Assembly (NCBI GenBank): GCA_002500765.1
Contig: DLSX01000109.1
Location: 1 to 14,525 of the forward strand
Direction of reading: 5' to 3'
Source of the DNA: Neorhizobium sp. UBA7851
Lineage (GTDB): Bacteria > Pseudomonadota > Alphaproteobacteria > Rhizobiales > Rhizobiaceae
Length of the DNA: 14,525 nucleotides
Position numbers and translations under genes: made by a program. Of this stretch, positions 1-7,366 are shown one piece after another (within the stretch, counting starts at the first letter, position 1; each line of letters opens with the position of its first letter). The notes beneath the pieces were generated by a model. The model was not told the DNA's origin and made no database searches. It saw nothing but the letters and a program-made list of their open reading frames with translations.

Positions 1-440
1 GTCGTCGCACCGCGCATGAAGGCCGCCGAAAACTGGCTCCATTTCGCCATGCCCATGTCGGTTGCCATCATTTCCGGCGTCGGCGTCATTGGGGCAGGCG
101 GGGTCGCGGCGGGTACCGCCGAAGCAGCAGCTGCAGCGACAGGCTGGGATGTGGCTGGAGCGGCACTGGCAGCGATACTGGCCGCCCCCGGTCCAGGTGT
201 GGCGACCGGCCCTGCCGTCGTTGTAACTGAGGCGCTCGTGGTTGCCTGTCCGACTTCGATTGCCACGGCCCTGCCGCTTCGTGCCGCGAAATCGAGGATC
301 TGCTCAACGTCCGCAGTGCTCTGGCCGGGATGGACGATGATCTTGAGCGGCGCGTCGTCGGCCATGGCGGAGGCGCCTTGGGTGGCCGTGATCGCGAAGG
401 TAAGGAATGCAATGCGGAGGAATGCGAAAATCATGTTCAT
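1..440 (-). CDS. Secreted Ala/Pro-rich protein, C-terminus beyond window (partial)
   Basis: The reading frame starts at the ATG read from 440 and runs off the left edge, so only about 146 residues are visible. A GAGGG ribosome-binding site lies 8 nt upstream of this ATG, which supports the start. Residues 1-25 form a signal peptide with a hydrophobic core and a likely cut after ASA. Residues 27-65 are a small ordered segment (DDAPLKIIVHPGQS, then EQILDFAARSGRAVAIEVG). Residues 66-118 are a low-complexity Ala/Pro/Thr linker, and ordered sequence resumes at MMATDMGMAKWSQF. This layout (signal peptide, short N-terminal domain, flexible linker, then presumably a membrane or envelope domain) occurs in rhizobial ExbB-type and MscS-type proteins, but I see no diagnostic motif and assign no function. 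It follows the diguanylate cyclase gene on the same strand with a 111-bp gap. Confidence 0.6.
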   Translation of the reverse strand, partial: MNMIFAFLRIAFLTFAITATQGASAMADDAPLKIIVHPGQSTADVEQILDFAARSGRAVAIEVGQATTSASVTTTAGPVATPGPGAASIAASAAPATSQPVAAAAASAVPAATPPAPMTPTPEMMATDMGMAKWSQFSAAFMRGAT

Positions 441-504
441 GGCCAACGCCCTCAACGACGCTGTCGCCTTCCGTACAGACCGGTGCGACAATCCGTACCT
501 GCGA

Positions 505-513
505 TTTATATCA
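505..513 (-). promoter_or_regulatory. Possible extended -10 promoter for the secreted protein gene
   Basis: Read on the minus strand the site is TGATATAAA, which matches the extended -10 form TGnTATAAT except at the last base. It lies about 65 nt upstream of the ATG read from 440, in the gap after the diguanylate cyclase stop. I see no good -35 element at 16-18 bp, so this is only a candidate. Confidence 0.3.
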
Positions 514-551
514 GCAAGATGGGCCGGCGCGAATGGGGACTTTTACGAGGC

Positions 552-1298
552 CTATATCGACGCGACGGCCTGGTTTCGCCCGCGTGACTTGGCTTGGTAG
601 AGATATTCGTCGGCACCTTTCAGACAATCGTCCGGATCGAAGCCGGGACTGCACATCAGCGCTCCGATACTGGCCGAGAGCGGAATACGGGCGCCGGATG
701 AGGAGCGCAGATCGATTGCCTGTATCGCCTGCCGGATCTCCTCGCAGCGCCGCACCAGCGCCTTCGATGTCAGCCCCACCTGGAAAAGCGCGAATTCCTC
801 CCCGCCCAGGCGGCCGGAAATATCAAGCGGTTCCGTCCGGTGGGTCGCCAGCAACTTGCCCATCAGCCGCAGGGCCTCGTCGCCGGTCGCGTGCCCGTGC
901 CGGTCATTGATCGACTTGAAGTGGTCGAGATCGAGCAACATCAAGCCGCCCGTTACTCCCTGCTGGCTGAGATCGGCCAGTTCGTCGAGAAATGCCGTGC
1001 GGTTGAGCAGGCCGGTCAACCCGTCATGGCGGGCAAGCCGCTTCAGGTCTTCATAGGCGATGGCAAGCTTTTCCAGCGCTTCCGTCGTCTCCGCCTTGGC
1101 GCGCCGGATCCGGTCTGCCTGCCAAAGATGCAGGATCGAGGCCGGAATCGAGATCACGAAAGGGCAGACGATCGTCATGATCAGCCCGGCGCCGGCCACT
1201 TTTCCGCCGAGATGCGGCACGATCGCGAAAGACAGTGAAAGCGAGGCAAGCGTGGCCAAGATTCCGATCAGCACCGATTTCAGCAAAATAATGCCCAT
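552..1298 (-). CDS. Membrane-anchored GGDEF diguanylate cyclase
   Basis: This 248-residue protein should make the second messenger cyclic di-GMP from two GTP. Two hydrophobic helices at about residues 4-29 and 36-58 anchor it in the inner membrane; a short helical linker (60-90) leads to a GGDEF domain at about 90-246. Catalytic features are intact: LLDLDHFKSIND at 121-132 (metal ligand D123, guanine-binding N131 and D140) and LGGEEF ending at residue 169 (GGEEF variant, active in the family). The product-inhibition site RxxD expected five residues before the signature reads EPLD (156-159), so the I-site arginine is missing. No sensory domain is visible beyond the membrane part. A GAGGA ribosome-binding site precedes the ATG. 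No EAL domain or obvious effector is adjacent, so its target is unknown. Confidence 0.93.
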   Translation of the reverse strand: MGIILLKSVLIGILATLASLSLSFAIVPHLGGKVAGAGLIMTIVCPFVISIPASILHLWQADRIRRAKAETTEALEKLAIAYEDLKRLARHDGLTGLLNRTAFLDELADLSQQGVTGGLMLLDLDHFKSINDRHGHATGDEALRLMGKLLATHRTEPLDISGRLGGEEFALFQVGLTSKALVRRCEEIRQAIQAIDLRSSSGARIPLSASIGALMCSPGFDPDDCLKGADEYLYQAKSRGRNQAVASI

Positions 1299-1480
1299 GG
1301 CCCGTCCTCAAACCAATCAAATATAGCGATGTGATTAGGGGTCGGAATTTTAACGAGGGCTGAATGAAACGATTAAAGATCGGACCTAATCTTGCTGTTT
1401 GTCAGAATTGGTGAGCAATGATCGATATATATACGTAAATCCTCACGTTGCGGTGAACGCATTCCTCAACCCCTGTCGCG

Positions 1481-2812
1481 TCAAATCCGCGGCAGATATG
1501 TCTGGTAATCGAAGTCGCTAACCGTGCGCAGATAGGTGATCGCCTCCTTGCGCTTCGTATCGCCATAGAGTTTCCGATACCGCTCGCCGAACACATCCGC
1601 GATGAACGGCGAGGCGGAAAAATCCTCGACGGCGGTGAGGAAATCATGTGTCAGCCGCTTCGTGCCTGCCGGCGGCTCCTGTCCCGGCTCGGTCGCCAAA
1701 CCCGGATCGAGCGTCTCGTCGAGCCCCATCAGCATGCCGCCCAAAATGGCGGTGAGCAGCAGATAGGGGTTGGCATCCGCACCCGCGACCCGGTGCTCGA
1801 CACGGGCGGCAGGTCCATTGGTATCCGGTATGCGCACCGCCGTGCCGCGATGGCCGAAACCCCAGTCGATATCGACCGGCGCAAACGAACCCGGCTGGAA
1901 ACGGCGATAGGAATTGGCAAAGGGCGCAAAGATCAGCTGCGCATCGCGCATCGTCTTCAGCATGCCCGCCGTCACAGACTTCAGCTTCACCGGATCGCCG
2001 CCCTCGGCATCGAGAATGTTGTTGCCGTCGCGGTCGATGATGCTGGCATGCACATGCAGGCCGGATCCGGCCTGATCGCCATAGGGCTTGGCCATGCAGG
2101 TGGATTTCATCCCGAACTTGCGTGCCGCCTGTTCGGCAATGCGCTTGAGATAGATGCAGTCGTCGGCGGCAGCCAGGGCGTCTGCCCGATGCAGAAGATT
2201 GATCTCGAACTGGCCGGGGCCGAATTCCGCCGTTGTCGCGTCTGCCGGAATGTCCTGAAGCTTCGCCCAGTGGCGCACCGTCTGCAGATACTCGTCCAGC
2301 GCATCGACGGCGCCCATGTCATAGAGCTGGAACCCGTTCGGCTCTCCGCGATACATCAGCCTCGCCGGCGGGCGAGGGCGGCCGGTCTCGCGCCAGTCGT
2401 CCTGCACCACGTAAAATTCGAGTTCCGTCGCCACGACCGGCGTCAGGCCGCGCTCATCGAAACGCTTCAAAAGACCGGCGAGAATTGCACGCGGATCCAT
2501 GAAGCTCGGTGAGCCGTCCATTTCGTGCATCGTCGCCAGAACCTGGGTCGAACCCTCCGGTCCCCAGGGCATCGGTGCCTTACTGCGCTCGTCGGGAATA
2601 CACTGACCGTCGGGGTCGCCGATGGAAAGCGAAAGGCCGGTAATGTCGTCGTTGTCGTCGCCCCAGATATCGAGCGACTGGGTGGAGGAGGGCAGCCGCA
2701 CTGTCCCGTCCCACACTTTCTTTTCTTTCGATTTCGGAATGCGTTTGCCGCGCAGATCCCCGTTCATGCCGACGAGCAGGATTTCGGTGTGGGGCTCAAT
2801 GCGATCGGTCAT
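1481..2812 (-). CDS. Glutamine synthetase family protein, probable gamma-glutamyl-polyamine synthetase
   Basis: The 443-residue protein has the full glutamine synthetase fold in order: beta-grasp N-domain with GMNGDLRGKRIP (15-26), metal/glutamate residues in TELEFYV (129-135), AEFGPGQFEINL (195-206), the ATP site KPYGDQAGSGLHVHAS (242-257), NSYRRF (300-305) and the RVEHR motif (337-341). Length and the RGKR start match the PuuA/GlnA-III branch, which ligates glutamate to amines such as putrescine, rather than GlnA (about 470 aa, with an adenylylation tyrosine loop). It diverges from an amine-type class III aminotransferase only 79 bp away, which supports a role in amine or polyamine catabolism. 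The substrate cannot be read from sequence: putrescine, spermidine, ethanolamine or another amine are all possible. The ATG lacks a strong ribosome-binding site, but no better in-frame start exists nearby. Confidence 0.9.
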   Translation of the reverse strand: MTDRIEPHTEILLVGMNGDLRGKRIPKSKEKKVWDGTVRLPSSTQSLDIWGDDNDDITGLSLSIGDPDGQCIPDERSKAPMPWGPEGSTQVLATMHEMDGSPSFMDPRAILAGLLKRFDERGLTPVVATELEFYVVQDDWRETGRPRPPARLMYRGEPNGFQLYDMGAVDALDEYLQTVRHWAKLQDIPADATTAEFGPGQFEINLLHRADALAAADDCIYLKRIAEQAARKFGMKSTCMAKPYGDQAGSGLHVHASIIDRDGNNILDAEGGDPVKLKSVTAGMLKTMRDAQLIFAPFANSYRRFQPGSFAPVDIDWGFGHRGTAVRIPDTNGPAARVEHRVAGADANPYLLLTAILGGMLMGLDETLDPGLATEPGQEPPAGTKRLTHDFLTAVEDFSASPFIADVFGERYRKLYGDTKRKEAITYLRTVSDFDYQTYLPRI

Positions 2813-2827
2813 GAAGCATCATCTCTA

Positions 2828-2841
2828 AGGTTGCGGAACCT
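2828..2841. promoter_or_regulatory. Small dyad in the divergent GS/aminotransferase intergenic region
   Basis: AGGTT and AACCT form a perfect 5-bp inverted repeat around a 4-base centre (GCGG). It is the only clear symmetry in the 79-bp space between the two divergent start codons, so it is a reasonable candidate for a shared operator. Short dyads of this length also occur by chance. Confidence 0.25.
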
Positions 2842-2891
2842 CGTTCGTAGCCGATAAGAATTGGTCGCACAATCTTCAGGAGAGCGACGCG

Positions 2892-4274
2892 ATGAACGAC
2901 AAGCCGGCCATTTCCAGTCTCCCCGTTTCCAATCTTCAGGCCATCGACGCCGCCCACCATCTGCATCCCTTCTCTGACATGAAGGAGTTGAATGCCAAGG
3001 GCACGCGCATCATCGAACGCGCCGAGGGCGTCCATATCTACGATTCCACGGGCAAGAAATATCTCGATGCCTTTGCCGGGCTGTGGTGCGTCAATGTCGG
3101 TTACGGCCGCAAGTCGATTGCCGAAGCAGCCTATCGGCAGATGCAGGAACTGCCCTATTACAACACCTTCTTCGGCACCACGACGCCGCCGGCAACGCTG
3201 CTTGCCCAGAAGATCGCCTCGAAGACCGGCGGTAGGATGAACCACGTCTTCTTCACCAATTCCGGCTCGGAAGCGACCGACACCTGGTTCCGCATCGCCC
3301 GCGTCTACTGGAAGGCGCTTGGGCTACCGGAAAAGACGCAGGTGATTGCGCGAAAGAACGCCTATCACGGCTCCACCGTCGCCGGTGCTTCGCTCGGCGG
3401 CATGAAACACATGCATGAACAGGGCAACCTGCCGATCGAAGGTGTCCACCATATCGGCCAGCCCTATTGGTATGCCGATGGCGGCGATCTGACGCCTGCC
3501 GAATTCGGCCTGAAAATGGCGCGCGAGCTGGACGCCAAGATCGACGAGCTGGGCGAGGATCGTGTTGCCGCTTTCGTCGCCGAACCCATTCAGGGCGCCG
3601 GCGGCGTCATCATTCCGCCCGACACCTACTGGCCGGAAATCGCCCGCATCTGCAAGGCGCGCAACATTCTCTTGATCTCGGATGAAGTCATCTGCGGTTT
3701 CGGCCGTCTCGGCTCATGGTTCGGCTACCAGCATTTCCGCGTCGAACCGGATCTCGCGCCGATCGCCAAGGGCCTGTCCTCCGGTTACCTGCCGATCGGC
3801 GGCGTGCTGGTGAGTGATCGTGTGGCAGAGGTGATGATCCGTGAATTCGGTGATTTCGCCCACGGCTACACCTATTCCGGCCATCCGGTCGCCGCCGCCG
3901 CGGCGCTGGAAAACCTGCGCATCATCGAAGAGGAGGGACTGGTCGACCGGGTTCGCGACGATATCGGCCCGTATTTCGCTTCCGCCTGGAAAAGCCTCGA
4001 AGATCACGCGGTCGTCGGGCATGCGGAAAGCATCGGCCTGATGGGCGGGCTTCAACTCGCGGCGGACAAATCCACCCGCCGCCGTTATGCAAAGCCCGAC
4101 GATGTCGGCACTCTGGTGCGCAATCACTGCGTCGAGAACGGCCTGATCATGCGCGCCACCGGCGACCGCATGCTGGCCTCGCCGGCGTTGACGATTACGC
4201 GATCCGAAATCGACGAGGTGATCGGTAAACTGGGCAAAGCCCTCGATCACCTGCGCGAGACGGTGAAGGAATAG
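2892..4274 (+). CDS. Class III (omega) aminotransferase, SpuC-like
   Basis: This 460-residue PLP enzyme has the full fold-type I, class III signature set: FTNSGSEATD (121-130, phosphate cup), NAYHGST (156-162), FVAEPIQGAGG (228-238), the metal/PLP aspartate in LISDEVICGFGRLG (D264), the Schiff-base lysine K293 in IAKGLSSGYLPIGG, and YTYSGHP (326-332). Length and motifs fit the putrescine/beta-alanine:pyruvate transaminase group (SpuC and relatives), cytoplasmic enzymes that move an amino group from a diamine or omega-amino acid to pyruvate. An AGGAG ribosome-binding site lies just before the ATG. It diverges from the PuuA-like glutamine synthetase gene, so both probably act on the same amine, one by gamma-glutamylation and the other by direct transamination. 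The stop codon lies 3 bp from the convergent GT39 gene. The family assignment is secure; the exact substrate is inferred. Confidence 0.92.
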   Translation: MNDKPAISSLPVSNLQAIDAAHHLHPFSDMKELNAKGTRIIERAEGVHIYDSTGKKYLDAFAGLWCVNVGYGRKSIAEAAYRQMQELPYYNTFFGTTTPPATLLAQKIASKTGGRMNHVFFTNSGSEATDTWFRIARVYWKALGLPEKTQVIARKNAYHGSTVAGASLGGMKHMHEQGNLPIEGVHHIGQPYWYADGGDLTPAEFGLKMARELDAKIDELGEDRVAAFVAEPIQGAGGVIIPPDTYWPEIARICKARNILLISDEVICGFGRLGSWFGYQHFRVEPDLAPIAKGLSSGYLPIGGVLVSDRVAEVMIREFGDFAHGYTYSGHPVAAAAALENLRIIEEEGLVDRVRDDIGPYFASAWKSLEDHAVVGHAESIGLMGGLQLAADKSTRRRYAKPDDVGTLVRNHCVENGLIMRATGDRMLASPALTITRSEIDEVIGKLGKALDHLRETVKE

Positions 4275-4277
4275 GGT

Positions 4278-5834
4278 TTAGCGGGGCATGTCCATCACCG
4301 CGTAACCGAAGCGGTACTGGTCTGCCGGCCGGCCCCATTGATAGGGATAACCGACGATCGCCATGTCCTGCGGCGTGGCGGTGATGCCCTGATCGAGAAG
4401 GTAAGCGGAGAACTGCTTGTCGAAGGCAACCGGCATGCTGCCATCCTTCGTGCGCCAGACGAAGACCACCCGGTCGAAATCGGCAAGCGACCGGTTTTTC
4501 ATTCCCGGTGGTGGCGGCTCCGCGGCGACCGGCTGTTCGGGCAGGCTGAAATGCAGGTTGCCGGCAAGCTGTCTGTCCGAGGCGACGACGAGTGTGTTGG
4601 CGCCCGCCGCCTTTTCCGCAACGGTCTTCGACAGAGCCGCAAACGGAATGTTGACATAGCCGTAATTGCCGTTGATGCGGCCCATATTGGCGCGAAGCGC
4701 CAGCGCCACGGGTATCAGCAGCATGATGACGATCGCCACGCCCCAGAGCCGCTTGAAACTGACTTCGACCGGGATTTTCGCAGCATCCACCTTGAGTGCG
4801 AGATAGAGCGGAGTGGCCAGCAGAAGCGGTGTCAGCCAGCGGTCACGTACATTCTCGAAACCGGCAAACAGGATCATCAGCACGATCAATACGAGCGAAA
4901 GCACGAGAATGCGGCCGACAAGCCGCGTCCAGCGGCTATGGGCGCTGACGATCGCTTTCAGGTGTTCGCGATAGACGGCCGCAAAGACGATCAGGGTGAG
5001 GGCGGTGAAGCTGAAAAAGCCGATCGTCAGCGAGCCGAGGCCGCTGGCAATCCCGCCGATCAGGCCCGCATCGTCGCCGCCGAGCTTCTTGAGCGTGCTC
5101 TGGCTTGCATCGCCGAAATTGTCAACGAGCCACAGCGCATGCGGCGTCACGATCGCCAGTGCCAGGATCCCGGCGGGTATCAGCTTCCAGGAAAGCATGG
5201 TGCGGCGCATCTCGCGATCCATCAGCACGGCAAGCCCGGCTGCGATCGGCAGGACGGCAAAATTGTATTTCGTGATCCCGCCGATGCCGGTGGCGATGCC
5301 AAACAGAAGAAAAGCCTCGAACGACGGCCGCGAAAGCACCCTGAGCAGGGTAAAGAGAAACAGGCACGCGCCGAAAATGGCGGCCACCGTGTGCGAAAGG
5401 TCGCGTTGCGCCTCGAAGGAAACCTGCGGAATGGTCAGGAGGCCCAGTGCTGCAATCACAGCAAGCCGCTTGTCTTCCAGCACCTGCCGTGCGGCGAGGT
5501 AATAGAACATGTAGGACAGGAAAAGCATCAGTGCTTTCAGTCCCGAAAGCGTCACGATCGAGATGCCGAATATCTGGATCGCGCCATGCTGCAGCCAGTT
5601 ATAGAAAGGCGGTTGTGCGCCATAACCGGGCAGGAGCCATTGCGAAACATAGACCTGCTCGGACTCGTCGAGTTCCAGCCCGTGCGGAAGAATGAAGCGC
5701 ACCGCGACCTGGACGATGAAATAGGCGGCAAGCACCAGCAACAAGGTCTGCCCGGCGCCGAGCCGGTCGGCTAAGGCTGATGCGCCATGCGCCCGTGTTG
5801 GCGAGGAAATCTTCGGCAAATCTATCTCCGGCAT
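4278..5834 (-). CDS. GT39 (ArnT-like) integral membrane glycosyltransferase, downstream copy
   Basis: This 518-residue polytopic protein has an N-terminal membrane helix (about 28-48) followed directly by the periplasmic-loop acidic motif LELDESEQ (D56, E57), typical of the GT39/GT83 PMT-ArnT family. Many further membrane helices follow up to about residue 400, then a soluble C-terminal domain. The family transfers a sugar from a polyprenyl-phosphate donor to lipid A, core or another envelope acceptor on the periplasmic face. Conserved landmarks shared with the adjacent paralogue are GYGxQPPFYNWLQ (70-82), QRDLSHxVA (about 142-150), the KYNF patch and TPHALW. It is the last gene of a three-gene minus-strand operon (GT2, GT39, GT39); the gap to the previous gene is 17 bp. 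AGGG upstream of the ATG may serve as ribosome-binding site. Sugar and acceptor are unknown; the rhizobial Rgt galacturonosyltransferases are one model. Confidence 0.88.
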   Translation of the reverse strand: MPEIDLPKISSPTRAHGASALADRLGAGQTLLLVLAAYFIVQVAVRFILPHGLELDESEQVYVSQWLLPGYGAQPPFYNWLQHGAIQIFGISIVTLSGLKALMLFLSYMFYYLAARQVLEDKRLAVIAALGLLTIPQVSFEAQRDLSHTVAAIFGACLFLFTLLRVLSRPSFEAFLLFGIATGIGGITKYNFAVLPIAAGLAVLMDREMRRTMLSWKLIPAGILALAIVTPHALWLVDNFGDASQSTLKKLGGDDAGLIGGIASGLGSLTIGFFSFTALTLIVFAAVYREHLKAIVSAHSRWTRLVGRILVLSLVLIVLMILFAGFENVRDRWLTPLLLATPLYLALKVDAAKIPVEVSFKRLWGVAIVIMLLIPVALALRANMGRINGNYGYVNIPFAALSKTVAEKAAGANTLVVASDRQLAGNLHFSLPEQPVAAEPPPPGMKNRSLADFDRVVFVWRTKDGSMPVAFDKQFSAYLLDQGITATPQDMAIVGYPYQWGRPADQYRFGYAVMDMPR

Positions 5835-5851
5835 TCTGCCCTGACGGCCCG

Positions 5852-7366
5852 TCAGTTTTGATCCGACGGATATGCGATCCAGGCGTAGTTGAACTGTTCC
5901 GTGTCACGACCGCCCGAGAACGGGTAGGCGACCGCCATCGTTTTGGGGATGAGCGCGGCTGTGTCAATGCCGTTGGACCGCAGAAATTCTCCAAGCGCGG
6001 GGGGCAGGGCAGGCCCCTTGGCGCCGCTCCAGATCACCAGTCCGCGGCCTTGCGGCGAAAGGAACGAGGCGGACCGGGCAAAGCCGGGTTGTGCTATTCC
6101 GGTTTGCGGGGCATTGATCCGCGCCGCAGCCGCCAGCGTCATGCCATCGGCGGCGATGAATTCCGGCGGATTATTCTCCTCAGCCAGCACCTGGCGAACG
6201 AAAGGCACTGCAGGAAAACTGTCCTTCTGGTAACGGCCGTGAAGTGGTGCAAGCACATTGCCGGCCGTCAGGTAAAGCAGGAAGCCGAAGGTGAGCAATG
6301 CGGTCGGCAGCGCCAGGATTGCGACCCCTTGGGGGCGTCGTGCAAAGCCGCCGGACGCTTCGATCTTCAGACAGAGATAGAGCGGCAGGATCAGCAGGAA
6401 GGGAGACAGCCATTTCTGGCTGATTTTCGTCGCACCCATACCGACCGAAATGACGCCGACGGTCAGCAGACAGAGCAGAAACATTCGGCCCGTCATGCGG
6501 GTCCAGAGCGTTTCCGCCCCTCTGCTGGCCCAAAGCTCGCGACCAAAGGCAATGGCCATGAAAATTATGAGCGGCAGCGCACCTTCGATGGCAGAGGTGG
6601 CGAGAGACAGCAGGCCCATCAGGCGATCGACGATGAAATTCCCGGAGGAATCATCGCGCATCTCCCCGATCGTATCGCTGGTGGCCACTTCGAGATTGTT
6701 CAGGAACCAGAGTGCATGCGGCAGACAGACGAGCCCGGCAATTAGGATCGTCACGACCAGCCGACGATCGAACAGCCGGCGACGCAGCTCGGCGTCAGGC
6801 AATATGGCGAGGATTGCGGCGATCGGAACGACGACGAAATTGTATTTCGAGATCACCCCGATACCGATCGCAAATCCGGTCAGCGCATATCGCCAGAGTG
6901 CCGGACGTTTCAGAGCGCCGAGAAAACCGTAGAGAAACAGGGAAACGCAGAAAAGCAGTGCGACCGCATGACTGAGATCACGCTGCGACAGAACCGAGAT
7001 CGCCGGCAAGGCCAGCACGCCAAGCATGGCCGCCGCCGCAACCTCTTTACGATCGCTGACCTGTCTCACCGCAAGACCGATGAACACGCAGCTGAGAAAC
7101 AGAAGGCTGTTCTTCAGCAGTGTCAGCGCAAGGACCGAAGGGCCGATGAGCTGGATCACGCCGTATTGGAGCCAGTTGTAGAATGGTGGCTGCCGCCCGT
7201 AACCCAGAAGCAGGTATTGCGACATGAAGATCTGCTCGGATTCGTCCGCCTGCAAACCCTCCGTGCGCAATACCCTCAGCACGATCGCGGCCAGGCAATA
7301 GGCCGCAATCAGCCAGAGCACACGCTCCGGTTTCCGGGTCAGGGCATCACGCAGCCGGTGCAGCAT
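5852..7366 (-). CDS. GT39 (ArnT-like) integral membrane glycosyltransferase, upstream copy
   Basis: From the ATG at 7366 the protein is 504 residues. The open frame reaches further to a TTG at 7432, but that would overlap the GT2 gene by 86 bp; the ATG start overlaps it by 20 bp, places AGG a few bases upstream and aligns the first membrane helix with the downstream copy. Features follow that paralogue: helix 15-34, acidic motif QADESEQ (D41, E42), LLGYGRQPPFYNWLQ, QRDLSHAVA, SKYNF and PHALW, about a dozen membrane helices, then a soluble tail. The two proteins are clearly homologous along their whole length but heavily diverged, so they probably recognise different acceptors or attach sugars at different positions. 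Overlap with the GT2 gene implies translational coupling and a shared lipid-linked sugar donor. Confidence 0.88.
   Translation of the reverse strand: MLHRLRDALTRKPERVLWLIAAYCLAAIVLRVLRTEGLQADESEQIFMSQYLLLGYGRQPPFYNWLQYGVIQLIGPSVLALTLLKNSLLFLSCVFIGLAVRQVSDRKEVAAAAMLGVLALPAISVLSQRDLSHAVALLFCVSLFLYGFLGALKRPALWRYALTGFAIGIGVISKYNFVVVPIAAILAILPDAELRRRLFDRRLVVTILIAGLVCLPHALWFLNNLEVATSDTIGEMRDDSSGNFIVDRLMGLLSLATSAIEGALPLIIFMAIAFGRELWASRGAETLWTRMTGRMFLLCLLTVGVISVGMGATKISQKWLSPFLLILPLYLCLKIEASGGFARRPQGVAILALPTALLTFGFLLYLTAGNVLAPLHGRYQKDSFPAVPFVRQVLAEENNPPEFIAADGMTLAAAARINAPQTGIAQPGFARSASFLSPQGRGLVIWSGAKGPALPPALGEFLRSNGIDTAALIPKTMAVAYPFSGGRDTEQFNYAWIAYPSDQN

Noticed and set aside
16..600. 194-codon open frame on plus at the left edge
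   Set aside because: Ala/Val-rich because it is antisense to the Ala/Pro linker of the secreted protein, whose minus-strand frame has a signal peptide and a ribosome-binding site; it also runs across the end of the GGDEF gene.
2870..2940. CAATCTTCAGG occurs twice, 60 bp apart, around the aminotransferase start
   Set aside because: The second copy lies in coding sequence (SNLQA), no third copy exists, and an 11-bp match in this context is weak evidence for an element.
4338..5774. 478-codon open frame on plus, opposite the downstream GT39 gene
   Set aside because: Arg/Gln/His-rich, no domain or membrane pattern, and fully antisense to a well-supported GT39 gene; a typical shadow in high-G+C DNA.
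5780..6745. 321-codon open frame on plus, opposite the upstream GT39 gene
   Set aside because: Antisense shadow; low-complexity Arg/Gln/Gly composition, no start signal.
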